A stretch of DNA of 64,000 nt from Lonepinella koalarum. GTDB lineage: Bacteria; Pseudomonadota; Gammaproteobacteria; Enterobacterales; Pasteurellaceae. Within the stretch, counting starts at the first letter, position 1. Each line of letters starts with the position of its first letter. This document shows, piece after piece, positions 1-7,870 of the stretch. The stretch is from assembly GCF_004565475.1 (NCBI RefSeq), contig NZ_SRHX01000005.1, positions 62,001 through 126,000 on the forward strand, written 5' to 3'. Made by a program: the position numbers and the translations under genes. The notes below the pieces were generated by a model. The model worked only from the letters and a program-made list of their open reading frames with translations, was not told the origin of the DNA and ran no database searches.

Positions 1-191
1 ACTCGCTATTAAAAAAGATAATCTAATTTATCCTTTTTTGTCAGTTTCGTCAAAGTGTTAATGCAAAAATTGTGGTGCAGATCAACTTTTTATTAGGATT
101 CGTTGAAAAATTCATTGCTTATCTGCCTTTGTGGTGGTAAAACATAACAACTATGCAACATCAAAAGCAATATTAAAGACAGGAAGTATCC
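1..191. other. Leader region of serC, no gene seen
   Basis: AT-rich sequence upstream of serC. I see no open frame worth calling. It should hold the serC promoter, but no hexamer pair is convincing. An AGGAAG ribosome site lies just before the serC ATG. Confidence 0.4.
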
Positions 192-1274
192 ATGACACAA
201 ATATTCAATTTTAGTGCTGGTCCGGCAATGATTCCGACCGCAGTATTAGAACAAGCACAAGCCGAATTATTAAACTGGCAAGAACAAGGCACATCGGTGA
301 TGGAAATTAGTCACCGAGGTAAATATTTTATGGACATGATTACTCAATGCGAAAAAGATCTACGCCAATTATTTCATATTCCAGACAATTATAAAGTCTT
401 ATTTTTACAAGGCGGAGCAAGGGGGCAATTTGCCGCTGTACCGATGAATTTAGCCAATAATAAGGGAAAAGCCCTTTATTTAGTGAATGGACATTGGTCA
501 TCGGTAGCCGCTAAAGAAGCAGCCAGTTTTACTCAAGTGGATGAAATAAATATCTTAAATTCTGACCGTATGTTACGAGTAGATCGCTTGGATTTTAGTG
601 ATATTGCTGAACAATATGATTATGTGCATTATTGCACCAATGAAACCATTAGTGGGGTAGAAATTTTTGATGTACCCAATGTGGGGAATGCGGTGTTAGT
701 GGCGGATATGTCATCTGATATTTTGTCTCGTCACATTGACATTAGCAAATTTGGCGTGATTTATGCGGGAGCACAAAAAAATATGGGACCGTCAGGCATT
801 ACCTTGGTGATTGTGCGTGACGATTTAATTGGCAATGCTCGTCAAGAAACGCCATCTATTTGGAATTATGCCGTACAGGCTAAATCTGATTCAATGATTA
901 ACACACCGCCAACCTTTGCGTGGTATCTTTGTGGTTTGGTGTTTAAGCACTTATTAACCCACGGCGGTTTGGAGGCAGCGGAACAGCGTAATCGTGCCAA
1001 GGCAGAATTATTGTATAACTATTTGAATAGCAATACGTTCTATCATAATTATGTAGCGGAAGAAAATCGTTCTATCATGAATGTGACCTTTACCACAGAC
1101 AATCATGAGTTGAATGCAAAATTTGTAGCAGAAGCCACCAAAGCGGGGTTACAAGCCTTAAAAGGGCATAAAGTATTGGGTGGCATGCGTGCCTCTATTT
1201 ACAATGCGATGCCAATTGAAGGGGTGCAAGCCTTGATTGCCTTTATGCAAAAATTTGCACAAGAAAATGCTTAA
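192..1274 (+). CDS. serC: Phosphoserine aminotransferase SerC
   Basis: PLP enzyme of about 360 residues, the usual length for SerC. It converts 3-phosphohydroxypyruvate and glutamate to phosphoserine and 2-oxoglutarate in serine synthesis, and also acts on the equivalent step of pyridoxal phosphate synthesis. Visible features are the N-terminal FNFSAGPA motif, the substrate-loop motif EISHRG near residue 38, and the Schiff-base lysine in GAQKNMGPSG (about K196). The start is supported by AGGAAG shortly upstream. hisC and aroA follow on the same strand, and a serC-hisC-aroA order is familiar from Pasteurellaceae. Identity is very secure. Confidence 0.97.
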   Translation: MTQIFNFSAGPAMIPTAVLEQAQAELLNWQEQGTSVMEISHRGKYFMDMITQCEKDLRQLFHIPDNYKVLFLQGGARGQFAAVPMNLANNKGKALYLVNGHWSSVAAKEAASFTQVDEINILNSDRMLRVDRLDFSDIAEQYDYVHYCTNETISGVEIFDVPNVGNAVLVADMSSDILSRHIDISKFGVIYAGAQKNMGPSGITLVIVRDDLIGNARQETPSIWNYAVQAKSDSMINTPPTFAWYLCGLVFKHLLTHGGLEAAEQRNRAKAELLYNYLNSNTFYHNYVAEENRSIMNVTFTTDNHELNAKFVAEATKAGLQALKGHKVLGGMRASIYNAMPIEGVQALIAFMQKFAQENA

Positions 1275-1312
1275 TTTAACATTTAACCTGATGCTTAATT
1301 TTTTATGAATCA

Positions 1313-1333
1313 CAGGGGCGAACATTCGCCCTG
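1313..1333 (+). terminator. Hairpin between serC and hisC
   Basis: CAGGGGCGAA and TTCGCCCTG form a 9-pair stem with one bulged G. No clear U-run follows, so it may be an mRNA-stabilising or partial terminator hairpin rather than a strong Rho-independent terminator. Confidence 0.4.
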
Positions 1334-1367
1334 ACAATTTAATTAACCTAAACCGCGGTCAATTTTT

Positions 1368-2474
1368 ATGAAATTTTTACCTTTAGCCAATCAAGGGGTA
1401 CAATCCCTGTCGCCTTATCAAGCTGGCAAGCCGATAGAAGAACTGGAACGAGAACTGGGAATTTCCAATATTATTAAACTGGCGTCTAATGAAAATCCCT
1501 TTGGTTTGCCAGAAAGTGCTAAGCAAGCGATTATCAATCAACTTGATGAACTCACGCGTTATCCAGATAGTAATGGTTTTGCCTTAAAACAAAGCATTGC
1601 AGAAAAATTTACGGTTCAGCCTGAACAAATTACCCTTGCCAATGGCTCAAATGATTTTATTGAATTAGTGGCACATACTTTTGCCAGTGAACAAGATGAG
1701 ATTATTTATTCCCAATATGCTTTTATTGTGTATCCTTTGATTACCAAAGCCATTAATGCTGTCGCCCGTGAAATTCCAGCCAAAAACTGGGGGCATGATT
1801 TAGACGGTTTTTTAGCTGCGATAAATGAGAAAACCAAATTAATTTATATTGCTAACCCGAATAATCCTACTGGAAATTTTTTAACTGAAAGTGAAATCGA
1901 CGACTTTTTACGTCAAGTGCCTGAACGCATTATTGTAGTGCTGGATGAAGCCTATACTGAGTTTACGGCGGAAAAAGAACGGGTTGATTCTTTTGGATTA
2001 CTGAAAAAATATCCCAATTTAGTAATTTCTCGCACGTTATCAAAAGCCTATGGTTTAGCTGGTTTACGCATTGGCTATGCCGTATCTAACCCTGAAATAG
2101 CCGATCTTGTTAACCGTGTACGCCAGCCGTTTAATGTGAATAGTCTCGCACAAGCGGCAGCGATTGCCGTGTTAAAAGATGATGCTTTTGTGCAAAAAGT
2201 AGCGGAAAATAACCGTACGGAAATGCAACGTTATGAAACTTTTTGTCAACAGCACGGTTTGGATTATATTCCGTCTAAAGGTAATTTTATTACTATTGAT
2301 TTCAAACAGCCTGCGGTATCCATTTATCAAGCCTTATTGCATGAGGGGGTGATTGTTCGTCCAATCGCAGGCTACGGTATGCCAAATCATTTACGCGTGA
2401 GCGTGGGATTGCCTGAAGAAAATCAACGATTTTTCACCGCAGTTGAGAAAGTGTTACAAATTACCCCGTATTAA
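1368..2474 (+). CDS. hisC: Histidinol-phosphate aminotransferase HisC
   Basis: Class I/II fold-type I PLP aminotransferase of 368 residues, the size of bacterial HisC. It makes histidinol phosphate from imidazole-acetol phosphate and glutamate. Motifs: KLASNENPFG near residue 37, NPNNPTGN near 163, DEAYTEF near 193, and SRTLSKAYGLAGLRIGY with the PLP lysine at about K226. It lies outside a his operon and between serC and aroA, so a broader aminotransferase role (for example with aromatic substrates) is possible; this is inference. The stop codon sits inside the first stem-loop of the repeat element described separately. Confidence 0.94.
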   Translation: MKFLPLANQGVQSLSPYQAGKPIEELERELGISNIIKLASNENPFGLPESAKQAIINQLDELTRYPDSNGFALKQSIAEKFTVQPEQITLANGSNDFIELVAHTFASEQDEIIYSQYAFIVYPLITKAINAVAREIPAKNWGHDLDGFLAAINEKTKLIYIANPNNPTGNFLTESEIDDFLRQVPERIIVVLDEAYTEFTAEKERVDSFGLLKKYPNLVISRTLSKAYGLAGLRIGYAVSNPEIADLVNRVRQPFNVNSLAQAAAIAVLKDDAFVQKVAENNRTEMQRYETFCQQHGLDYIPSKGNFITIDFKQPAVSIYQALLHEGVIVRPIAGYGMPNHLRVSVGLPEENQRFFTAVEKVLQITPY

Positions 2475-2573
2475 CGTACGGGGTTAAGCATGGTTACGCC
2501 ACGCTGTGGCTAAAATGAAATAAAAAGATGCGGAGCATCGTTACTTTACTTAACCTTGTACGCCAGTACAGGG
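2463..2573 (+). repeat. Four-hairpin dispersed element, copy 1
   Basis: Four successive stem-loops fill the hisC-aroA gap. H1 is ACCCCGTA/TACGGGGT (2463-2484) and contains the hisC stop. H2 is GCCAC-GCT-GTGGC (2498-2510). H3 is GATGC-GGA-GCATC (2527-2539). H4 is CCTTGTAC-GCCA-GTACAGGG (2554-2573), whose 3' arm runs into the aroA ribosome site GGGAGG. A second copy with the same order lies near 58.1 kb. Confidence 0.7.
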
Positions 2574-2583
2574 AGGAAACAAA

Positions 2584-3903
2584 ATGGAAAAAATTACCCT
2601 AAACCCAATTTCTCATATTGAAGGCACGATTAATTTACCCGGTTCCAAAAGCTTATCTAACCGTGCTTTATTATTATCTGCACTGGCTAACGGCACTACT
2701 AAGGTCACAAATTTACTTGATAGTGACGATGTACGTTATATGTTAAAGGCACTCAAACAACTTGGCGTGAATTATACCTTATCAGAAGATAAATCTATCT
2801 GTGAAGTGCAAGGCTTAGGGGGCACATTTCAATGGCAAAGTGGGCTAGCGTTGTTTTTAGGCAATGCTGGAACGGCAATGCGACCGCTTACTGCGGCACT
2901 TTGTTTAGCCAATCCAAATGCCACACCAAGTGAGATTGTCCTCACTGGCGAACCACGCATGAAAGAACGCCCAATTAAGCATTTAGTAGAGGCATTATTG
3001 CAAGCTGGTGCAGAAATACAATATCTGGAACAAGACGGTTATCCACCGTTAGCCATTCGTAATACGGGTTTAAAAGGTGGAAAAGTTAACATTGACGGTT
3101 CGGTTTCTTCGCAATTTTTAACTGCACTGTTAATGGCAGCACCGTTAGCATCTGATGATATGGAAATTGAAATTATCGGCGATTTAGTCTCTAAACCTTA
3201 TATTGATATTACCTTAAATATGATGCAGATTTTCGGTGTAAATGTGGAAAATCAACAATATCAACGTTTTATTGTGAAAGGCAATCAACAATATCAATCC
3301 CCCCAACATTTTTTGGTGGAGGGTGATGCTTCTTCTGCGTCTTATTTTTTAGCGGCTGGGGCAATTAAGGGCAACGTAAAAGTCACTGGTGTGGGTAAAA
3401 ATAGCATTCAAGGCGATCGTTTATTTGCAGATGTGTTGCAAAAAATGGGGGCAAAAATTACTTGGGGCGATGATTTTATTCAAGCGGAGCAAGGTGATTT
3501 AGTCGGTATTGATATGGATATGAATCATATTCCAGATGCTGCTATGACCATTGCGACTACTGCACTTTTTGCCAAGGGTGAAACCTGTATTCGCAATATT
3601 TATAATTGGCGAGTAAAGGAAACTGATCGGCTTATGGCAATGGCAACGGAATTGCGTAAAGTGGGGGCTAGCGTGGAAGAGGGAGACGATTTTATTCGTA
3701 TTCAAGCATTGGGATTAGATCAATTTAAGCATGCTGAAATTGAAACCTACAACGATCACCGCATGGCAATGTGTTTTGCGTTGATTGCGCTGTCCAATAC
3801 GGAAGTCACCATTTTAGATCCGCAGTGTACCGCCAAAACATTTCCTACCTTTTTTGATGAATTTTTGGCAATGGCGACGGTAAGTGCACCGCAAGCAAAA
3901 TAG
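2584..3903 (+). CDS. aroA: EPSP synthase AroA
   Basis: 3-phosphoshikimate 1-carboxyvinyltransferase, sixth step of the shikimate pathway, joining phosphoenolpyruvate to shikimate 3-phosphate. At 439 residues it is slightly longer than the usual 427-432. The [10 protein letters not shown] motif (K22, S23, R27) and [10 protein letters not shown] near residue 92 are those of class I, glyphosate-sensitive type enzymes. The DHRMAM motif lies near the C-terminus. A GGGAGG ribosome site precedes the ATG and overlaps the H4 hairpin of the upstream repeat, so its accessibility may vary. The frame is intact. Confidence 0.97.
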   Translation: MEKITLNPISHIEGTINLPGSKSLSNRALLLSALANGTTKVTNLLDSDDVRYMLKALKQLGVNYTLSEDKSICEVQGLGGTFQWQSGLALFLGNAGTAMRPLTAALCLANPNATPSEIVLTGEPRMKERPIKHLVEALLQAGAEIQYLEQDGYPPLAIRNTGLKGGKVNIDGSVSSQFLTALLMAAPLASDDMEIEIIGDLVSKPYIDITLNMMQIFGVNVENQQYQRFIVKGNQQYQSPQHFLVEGDASSASYFLAAGAIKGNVKVTGVGKNSIQGDRLFADVLQKMGAKITWGDDFIQAEQGDLVGIDMDMNHIPDAAMTIATTALFAKGETCIRNIYNWRVKETDRLMAMATELRKVGASVEEGDDFIRIQALGLDQFKHAEIETYNDHRMAMCFALIALSNTEVTILDPQCTAKTFPTFFDEFLAMATVSAPQAK

Positions 3904-3985
3904 GTTAATTGCTCGCATTCTCTTGTAGAATGCTGTTTGATCAGATAAAATACGCCCACTTTTTACCAATTTAAGGAAGACAATA

Positions 3986-4315
3986 ATGTTTGGCAAAGGC
4001 GGAATTGGCGGCTTGATGAAACAAGCGCAACAAATGCAAGAACGTATGCAGAAAATGCAGGAAGAAGTGGCTCAGCTTGAAGTGACTGGCGAATCTGGTG
4101 CGGGTTTAGTTAAAATTACGGTGAATGGTGCACATAACTGTCGCCGTATTGAAATTGATCCAACATTAATGGAAGATGATAAAGAAATGTTGGAAGATTT
4201 AATTGCTGCCGCTTTCAATGATGCGATTCGTCGTGCAGAAGAGTTGCAAAAAGAGAAAATGGCTGGATTAACCGCAGGCATGAACTTACCAGCAGGTTTT
4301 AAAATGCCATTCTAA
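3986..4315 (+). CDS. ybaB: YbaB/EbfC nucleoid-associated protein
   Basis: Small DNA-binding protein of 109 residues, the family size. The N-terminal third is a Met/Gln-rich amphipathic helix ([20 protein letters not shown]), and the core [19 protein letters not shown] is diagnostic. The family binds DNA as a dimer and affects nucleoid structure. The ribosome site AAGGAAG lies 8-9 bases before the ATG. recR follows closely on the same strand, as in most gamma-proteobacteria, where the pair usually sits beside dnaX; dnaX is not here. Confidence 0.95.
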   Translation: MFGKGGIGGLMKQAQQMQERMQKMQEEVAQLEVTGESGAGLVKITVNGAHNCRRIEIDPTLMEDDKEMLEDLIAAAFNDAIRRAEELQKEKMAGLTAGMNLPAGFKMPF

Positions 4316-4336
4316 GTAAAAAATTACGATTTTTCC

Positions 4337-4374
4337 ACCGCACTTTTAACGAGATTTATCAAAGGAAGTGCGGT
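4337..4374 (+). terminator. Paired uptake sequences as ybaB-recR hairpin
   Basis: Inverted uptake cores ACCGCACTT (4337-4345) and AAGTGCGGT (4366-4374) form a 9-pair stem. A T-rich stretch follows at 4376-4382. Such USS pairs are known to serve as terminators in Haemophilus relatives. It sits 20 bases before recR and may reduce read-through from ybaB. Confidence 0.65.
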
Positions 4375-4393
4375 GTATTTTTAAGGAATTTTT

Positions 4394-4993
4394 ATGCAAA
4401 GTAGTCCTCTGTTAGAAAATCTGGTGGAACATTTACGGTGTTTGCCGGGAGTAGGACCAAAATCTGCCCAGCGAATGGCATACCATTTATTGCAACGTGA
4501 TCGGAGCGGAGGCATGAATTTAGCGCGAGCCTTAACAGAAGCTATGTCAAAAATCGGGCATTGTTCCTATTGCCGTACATTCACGGAGGAAGAAATTTGT
4601 AATATTTGTGATAATCCACGTCGTCAGCAGTCGGGTTTGCTTTGTGTGGTGGAAATGCCGGCGGATATTCAAGCTATTGAACAAACCGGGCAATTCTCCG
4701 GACGATATTTTGTGTTAATGGGACATTTATCTCCCTTGGACGGCATTGGACCACGAGAAATCGGGTTAGATTTGCTCCAACAACGTTTACAATCAGAACA
4801 ATTTAATGAAGTGATCTTAGCGACGAATCCTACCATTGAGGGGGATGCTACCGCCAATTATATTGCCGAAATTTGTCAACAACAAGGGATTAAAGCGAGC
4901 CGGATTGCACATGGTATTCCCGTTGGTGGTGAGCTTGAGATGGTGGATGGCACCACGTTAACCCACTCTTTTTTGGGACGGCGAGAATTGTAG
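4394..4993 (+). CDS. recR: Recombination mediator RecR
   Basis: RecFOR-pathway protein that helps RecA load on gapped DNA. The length of 199 residues is standard. The order is an N-terminal helix-hairpin-helix ([20 protein letters not shown], about 14-33), a four-cysteine zinc site (C57, C60, C69, C72), then the Toprim domain with the [12 protein letters not shown] segment, and a C-terminal [17 protein letters not shown]-type region. The start follows AAGGAATTTTT. It pairs with ybaB. Confidence 0.97.
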   Translation: MQSSPLLENLVEHLRCLPGVGPKSAQRMAYHLLQRDRSGGMNLARALTEAMSKIGHCSYCRTFTEEEICNICDNPRRQQSGLLCVVEMPADIQAIEQTGQFSGRYFVLMGHLSPLDGIGPREIGLDLLQQRLQSEQFNEVILATNPTIEGDATANYIAEICQQQGIKASRIAHGIPVGGELEMVDGTTLTHSFLGRREL

Positions 4994-5015
4994 AAAAAGT
5001 GCATGGTTATCCACT

Positions 5016-5630
5016 TTATTGTTGATTAAACCACGCTACGTAATCAAATTGATCGTAATATTTTTTCCCGCATAATCCCTCATAGTCAAATAGATCCCCC
5101 ACTTGCTCTTGTTGTTCAAAGCCTTTGATATAAAAGGAAGAACTGAATTCAGGGTAAGGTTTATGAGTAAAAACAACTTTATTGACAAACGGCAGAGCAT
5201 CAAACTGCTGTAAATGCTGATAAGTACAACCATCACGATCCGTCATGATAATAAACAGATTATCCCAATTTATTCGTTGCGAACGCGCTTGCCATTTTTG
5301 TTTGGCTTGTTGTTCCGTCGCATAGTGCATAAAATGAATGGTGATGTCCTCTAATTTGCCTATGGGATAATTTTTTTCGCTATAAATAAAGGTTAATTCT
5401 GCCTGCTGATAGTATTCAATATTACGTAAATAACGAATAAAATCCTCCGCTTCTAGATAAAGATTGACGAACGGTGAATGAAATGGCTGATTAAGATCAT
5501 GTAATATTAAGGCACCATTACAATTGCTGGCGATAACTGAAAAATTACTCTTTTTTAACCGCGCTTGATTGATTTTGTTAATATGCGGGCGGAAAAGTTT
5601 ATTAATAGCATTTTGTATTTTCTTTAACAT
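5016..5630 (-). CDS. DUF1919 family protein
   Basis: A 204-residue cytosolic-looking protein with no signal peptide or membrane segment. The SVIASNCNGALILHDL segment and the following FHSPFVNLY are typical of DUF1919 proteins, which are found near polysaccharide or lipooligosaccharide genes and are sometimes labelled exopolysaccharide biosynthesis proteins. Biochemical role unknown. No sugar gene is adjacent here: recR converges on it and tonB lies upstream on the same strand, separated by a terminator, so it is probably its own unit. No good ribosome site is visible ahead of the ATG, so the start is less certain than the family call. Confidence 0.75.
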   Translation of the reverse strand: MLKKIQNAINKLFRPHINKINQARLKKSNFSVIASNCNGALILHDLNQPFHSPFVNLYLEAEDFIRYLRNIEYYQQAELTFIYSEKNYPIGKLEDITIHFMHYATEQQAKQKWQARSQRINWDNLFIIMTDRDGCTYQHLQQFDALPFVNKVVFTHKPYPEFSSSFYIKGFEQQEQVGDLFDYEGLCGKKYYDQFDYVAWFNQQ

Positions 5631-5688
5631 GAGTAGCGACCATCAGATAACGGCATTGAGTAAGTATATTATCATATTTGAAAAAACA

Positions 5689-5725
5689 AAAAAGCTGAAT
5701 TCAGCAGTATTGAATTCAGCTTTTT
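5689..5725. terminator. Bidirectional terminator after tonB
   Basis: A 15-pair stem, AAAAAGCTGAATTCA and TGAATTCAGCTTTTT, with a 7-base loop. It is U-flanked on both strands, so it can end exbBD-tonB transcription on the minus strand. Confidence 0.85.
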
Positions 5726-5737
5726 AGTATCACAATA

Positions 5738-6523
5738 CTATTGAATTTTAAATTGTACCGGTACACTTACTGAACTTCCCATTCCAGCGGGGCGTGGACC
5801 AATGGATCTCGCACTTTGCACTGCTTGTAATGCTGAATTATCTAAGTCTTCGGAACCAGAAGATCTAGCAACTCTCGCACCACTAATTGAACCATCTGCG
5901 CCAAGATTAAAAGCAATTACTACCACCCCTTGTTTTCGCATCATTTTCGCTCGTTGCGAATATTTTTTATGGCGTTCAATTTCACGTCTTAAGGCACTTT
6001 GATAAGCGCTAATTTCGGATGTATTTGAGCCAGTACCTGCTAAATTAGGGTTATTTGTTGTCGCATTGTTTGAAATAGCCGTTGCTTGTGAGTTAACTAA
6101 CCCATTGCCTTCCATCACTCTATCTGCTTTTACTGCATTTGGGTTTGGTTTTGCAATTACCTTGTTAACGGGCTCTTGTCGCTTCTCTTTAGGTTTTTCT
6201 TTAGGTTTCTCTTTTTTCTTCTCCGGTTCTTTTGGTTTTTCCGGTTCTTTTGGTTTTTCTGGTTCAGGTTTTATCGTTGGATCTGCTACAATTTCTATTT
6301 TTTCTGGTTCTGGTTCTTTTGCTGGTTCGATCTCTGGCTCAGGTTCAGGTTCAGATTCTTCAATAGTTGTTGCCATCATCATTTGCATAGAGATGTTGGT
6401 ATCTAACACGCCCAGTTGACCATTTGCTGTATCCTGATTAATCGCAAGAGATAACAAGCCACCAACTAAGCCACCGTGAAACACCAATGAACCTAAAAAG
6501 CCCAATAATGAATCTTTTTTCAT
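5738..6523 (-). CDS. tonB: TonB energy-transducing protein
   Basis: Periplasm-spanning link from ExbB-ExbD to outer-membrane receptors. Of its 261 residues, an N-terminal membrane anchor (about 6-26) has the Ser-His arrangement seen in TonB (SLVFHGG). It is followed by a Pro-Glu/Pro-Lys region (about 57-120, EPEPEPEIEP then KPKEPEKPKEPEK) and a C-terminal domain from about 170 with GVVVIAFNLGADGSISGA. It starts 1 base after the exbD stop, so translation is coupled. Four TonB-dependent receptors in this window are likely clients. Confidence 0.95.
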   Translation of the reverse strand: MKKDSLLGFLGSLVFHGGLVGGLLSLAINQDTANGQLGVLDTNISMQMMMATTIEESEPEPEPEIEPAKEPEPEKIEIVADPTIKPEPEKPKEPEKPKEPEKKKEKPKEKPKEKRQEPVNKVIAKPNPNAVKADRVMEGNGLVNSQATAISNNATTNNPNLAGTGSNTSEISAYQSALRREIERHKKYSQRAKMMRKQGVVVIAFNLGADGSISGARVARSSGSEDLDNSALQAVQSARSIGPRPAGMGSSVSVPVQFKIQ

Positions 6524-6524
6524 T

Positions 6525-6911
6525 TTACTTGCCTTTGTCTTTCATGGTGACAATGGCAACATTTGTAATCTGATTTTTAGCCATTAAATCGGTAATAGAA
6601 ACAAAATTTTGAAATGTCGCATTTGAATCTACTTTCAACGTGACTTTTTGGGTTTTATCCCAACTTTCAATTTCTTTTTCTAATGCTTCCTGTGTAATGG
6701 GTTTGTCATTAAAAAAGATCTCACCCTGTTCTGTTACGGTCAGTAATTTCGCTAAATCATCGGATTTAAAGGCTACCGTTTGTGAGGCTTTCGGCACATT
6801 CACCTGAATTTTGCCTTGTGAAATAAAAGATGCCGTAATCAATACTATGGCTAACAGCACGAGCATAATATCAATAAACGGAATAATGTTAATTTCATCA
6901 AATTTTTTCAT
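6525..6911 (-). CDS. exbD: Biopolymer transport protein ExbD
   Basis: Inner-membrane protein of 128 residues with one membrane helix near the N-terminus (about 9-29) and a periplasmic domain. The helix carries the proton-path aspartate (D14 in [14 protein letters not shown]), a hallmark of ExbD/TolR/MotB. With ExbB it uses the proton gradient to energise TonB. Middle gene of exbB-exbD-tonB, the order found in Haemophilus. Confidence 0.95.
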   Translation of the reverse strand: MKKFDEINIIPFIDIMLVLLAIVLITASFISQGKIQVNVPKASQTVAFKSDDLAKLLTVTEQGEIFFNDKPITQEALEKEIESWDKTQKVTLKVDSNATFQNFVSITDLMAKNQITNVAIVTMKDKGK

Positions 6912-6929
6912 TTCAACATTACTCCATGA

Positions 6930-7385
6930 TTATTTTTCAAGATGTTTTGAGCTATTTAATGCTTTCCATTTCAAACGATTAACTTCTACTTTACGACCTA
7001 ATGCACTGTAAAAAACCATAGCTGGAATAGCAACTAAAATACCGATTGCGGTAGCTTTTAAGGCTAAAGAAAGGTGTAACATAATGGAAGATGCATCAAT
7101 ATCTCCACCGGCATTGCCTAATTCATAGAATGTTAATAGGATCCCGATAACAGTACCGAGCAAGCCAATATAAGGCGCATTTGCTCCAATAGTTGAGATA
7201 ATGGTTAAATGGCGGTTAAGATCAATGTCAAGAGCATGAATATTGTTATAACTTGTGACTTTAATTTTACTCAGGAAAATATAACGTTCAATAACAAACC
7301 AAACCATAATAAAACTCATTAAACCGAGTAGTCCGATAATGATGTAATCACTGTAATTTTTTAAAAAATCAAATAATGCCGGCAT
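6930..7385 (-). CDS. exbB: Biopolymer transport protein ExbB
   Basis: MotA/TolQ/ExbB-family proton channel, 151 residues, three membrane segments (about 13-33, 70-95, 110-130). The conserved core [20 protein letters not shown] is present. I place the start at the ATG at 7385 rather than a GTG six bases upstream, because the AAGGA ribosome site lies about 8 bases before this ATG but almost touches the GTG; the resulting MPALFDF start resembles Haemophilus ExbB. First gene of the exbBD-tonB operon, with a Fur-like palindrome upstream. Confidence 0.93.
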   Translation of the reverse strand: MPALFDFLKNYSDYIIIGLLGLMSFIMVWFVIERYIFLSKIKVTSYNNIHALDIDLNRHLTIISTIGANAPYIGLLGTVIGILLTFYELGNAGGDIDASSIMLHLSLALKATAIGILVAIPAMVFYSALGRKVEVNRLKWKALNSSKHLEK

Positions 7386-7421
7386 AGCCACTTTCCTTTG
7401 TCTAAATAATTAAGAACTAAT

Positions 7422-7436
7422 TGATAACTAATTTCA
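7422..7436 (-). promoter_or_regulatory. Fur-like box upstream of exbB
   Basis: TGATAACTAATTTCA matches the Fur 7-1-7 palindrome TGATAATnATTATCA at 11 of 14 informative positions. It lies about 40 bases upstream of the exbB start. Iron control of exbBD-tonB is expected. Confidence 0.5.
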
Positions 7437-7526
7437 ATTAAGATATGGATTGTAGCAAATTCGCATGATGAGATAAAGAATATTTTTATTTCCAAGAAAA
7501 TAGCCGGACGTCGAGAACTAAAAATA

Positions 7527-7558
7527 ACAAACCCCTAGACATATAGACAGGGGTTTGT
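7527..7558 (-). terminator. Hairpin at left edge of peptide locus
   Basis: A perfect 10-pair stem (ACAAACCCCT and AGGGGTTTGT) with a 12-base loop. On the minus strand it is followed by TATTTTTAG (7526-7518), as in a Rho-independent terminator, so it can end the predicted antisense transcript before exbB. The loop edge also holds the -35 box of the opposing promoter. Confidence 0.6.
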
Positions 7559-7565
7559 GTATAAT
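7536..7565 (+). promoter_or_regulatory. Sigma-70 promoter of the peptide gene
   Basis: TAGACA (7536-7541), an 18-base spacer and a perfect TATAAT (7560-7565) predict a start near 7572, directly at the base of the leader stem. Confidence 0.65.
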
Positions 7566-7571
7566 TCCTCT

Positions 7572-7660
7572 CGTGCTATCGGCGACCTGAGCAACGTGTT
7601 GCTTCACCGTAGCACGTTGCCTAGTCGTCTTAGTCCTATGGCACTAAGGAGGTGATTTAT
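7572..7660 (+). promoter_or_regulatory. Structured leader of the peptide mRNA
   Basis: Two incompatible foldings are visible. In one, CGTGCTA (7572-7578) pairs with TAGCACG (7610-7616) around the AGCAA-CGTG-TTGCT hairpin (7590-7603). In the other, GCAACGTG (7591-7598) pairs perfectly with CACGTTGC (7613-7620). A further hairpin CTTAGT/ACTAAG (7629-7648) reaches into the AGGAGG ribosome site (7647-7652). Confidence 0.55.
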
Positions 7661-7780
7661 GTGAAAGTATCAGAAATTATTGCTCTGATAATACTAGCGA
7701 TCCTGCTAGTAGGGGCAATCAGTTTAAGAACATTAGCCGTGTTTGATTTACTGATTGCAATTTTCAATAATATAGCCTAA
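7661..7780 (+). CDS. 39-residue hydrophobic peptide, toxin-like
   Basis: Not a family I recognise. A GTG start behind a strong AGGAGG site encodes 39 residues: charged MKVSE, a hydrophobic stretch (about residues 6-20), a short polar break with one Arg (residue 23), and a second hydrophobic stretch (25-35) ending NNIA. An ATG overlaps the GTG by one base but is followed at once by TGA, so the peptide must start at GTG. It has its own promoter, structured leader and terminator, and a second promoter is placed to make a full antisense RNA. Size, hydrophobicity and layout resemble type I toxins. The function is inferred, not shown. Confidence 0.6.
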   Translation: MKVSEIIALIILAILLVGAISLRTLAVFDLLIAIFNNIA

Positions 7781-7790
7781 CGGCTAGGAA

Positions 7791-7824
7791 GTAGGCAGAC
7801 TCGCTACCTGCCTACGACCTTTTT
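7791..7824 (+). terminator. Terminator of the peptide gene
   Basis: GTAGGCAG and CTGCCTAC form a perfect 8-pair stem with a 9-base loop. GACC and a T-run (7820-7824) follow. It lies 10 bases after the peptide stop. Confidence 0.75.
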
Positions 7825-7826
7825 CT

Positions 7827-7854
7827 ATTATAAGTCATTCATTGCAAATTTCAA
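7827..7854 (-). promoter_or_regulatory. Antisense promoter facing the peptide gene
   Basis: On the minus strand, TTGAAA (7854-7849), a 16-base spacer and a perfect TATAAT (7832-7827) predict a start near 7820. The RNA would run back through the peptide terminator, coding region and leader to the hairpin at 7527-7558, about 300 nt. Confidence 0.6.
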
Positions 7855-7870
7855 GCCCATGATTGTCCTT

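Noticed and set aside
69-86. CRP-like site before serC
   Set aside because: TGTGG-N6-TCAAC has two core mismatches and no well-placed promoter; too weak to call.
6066-6419. Plus-strand Phe/Gly/Ser-rich frame
   Set aside because: It is the complement of the TonB Pro-Glu-Lys repeat region; composition explains it.
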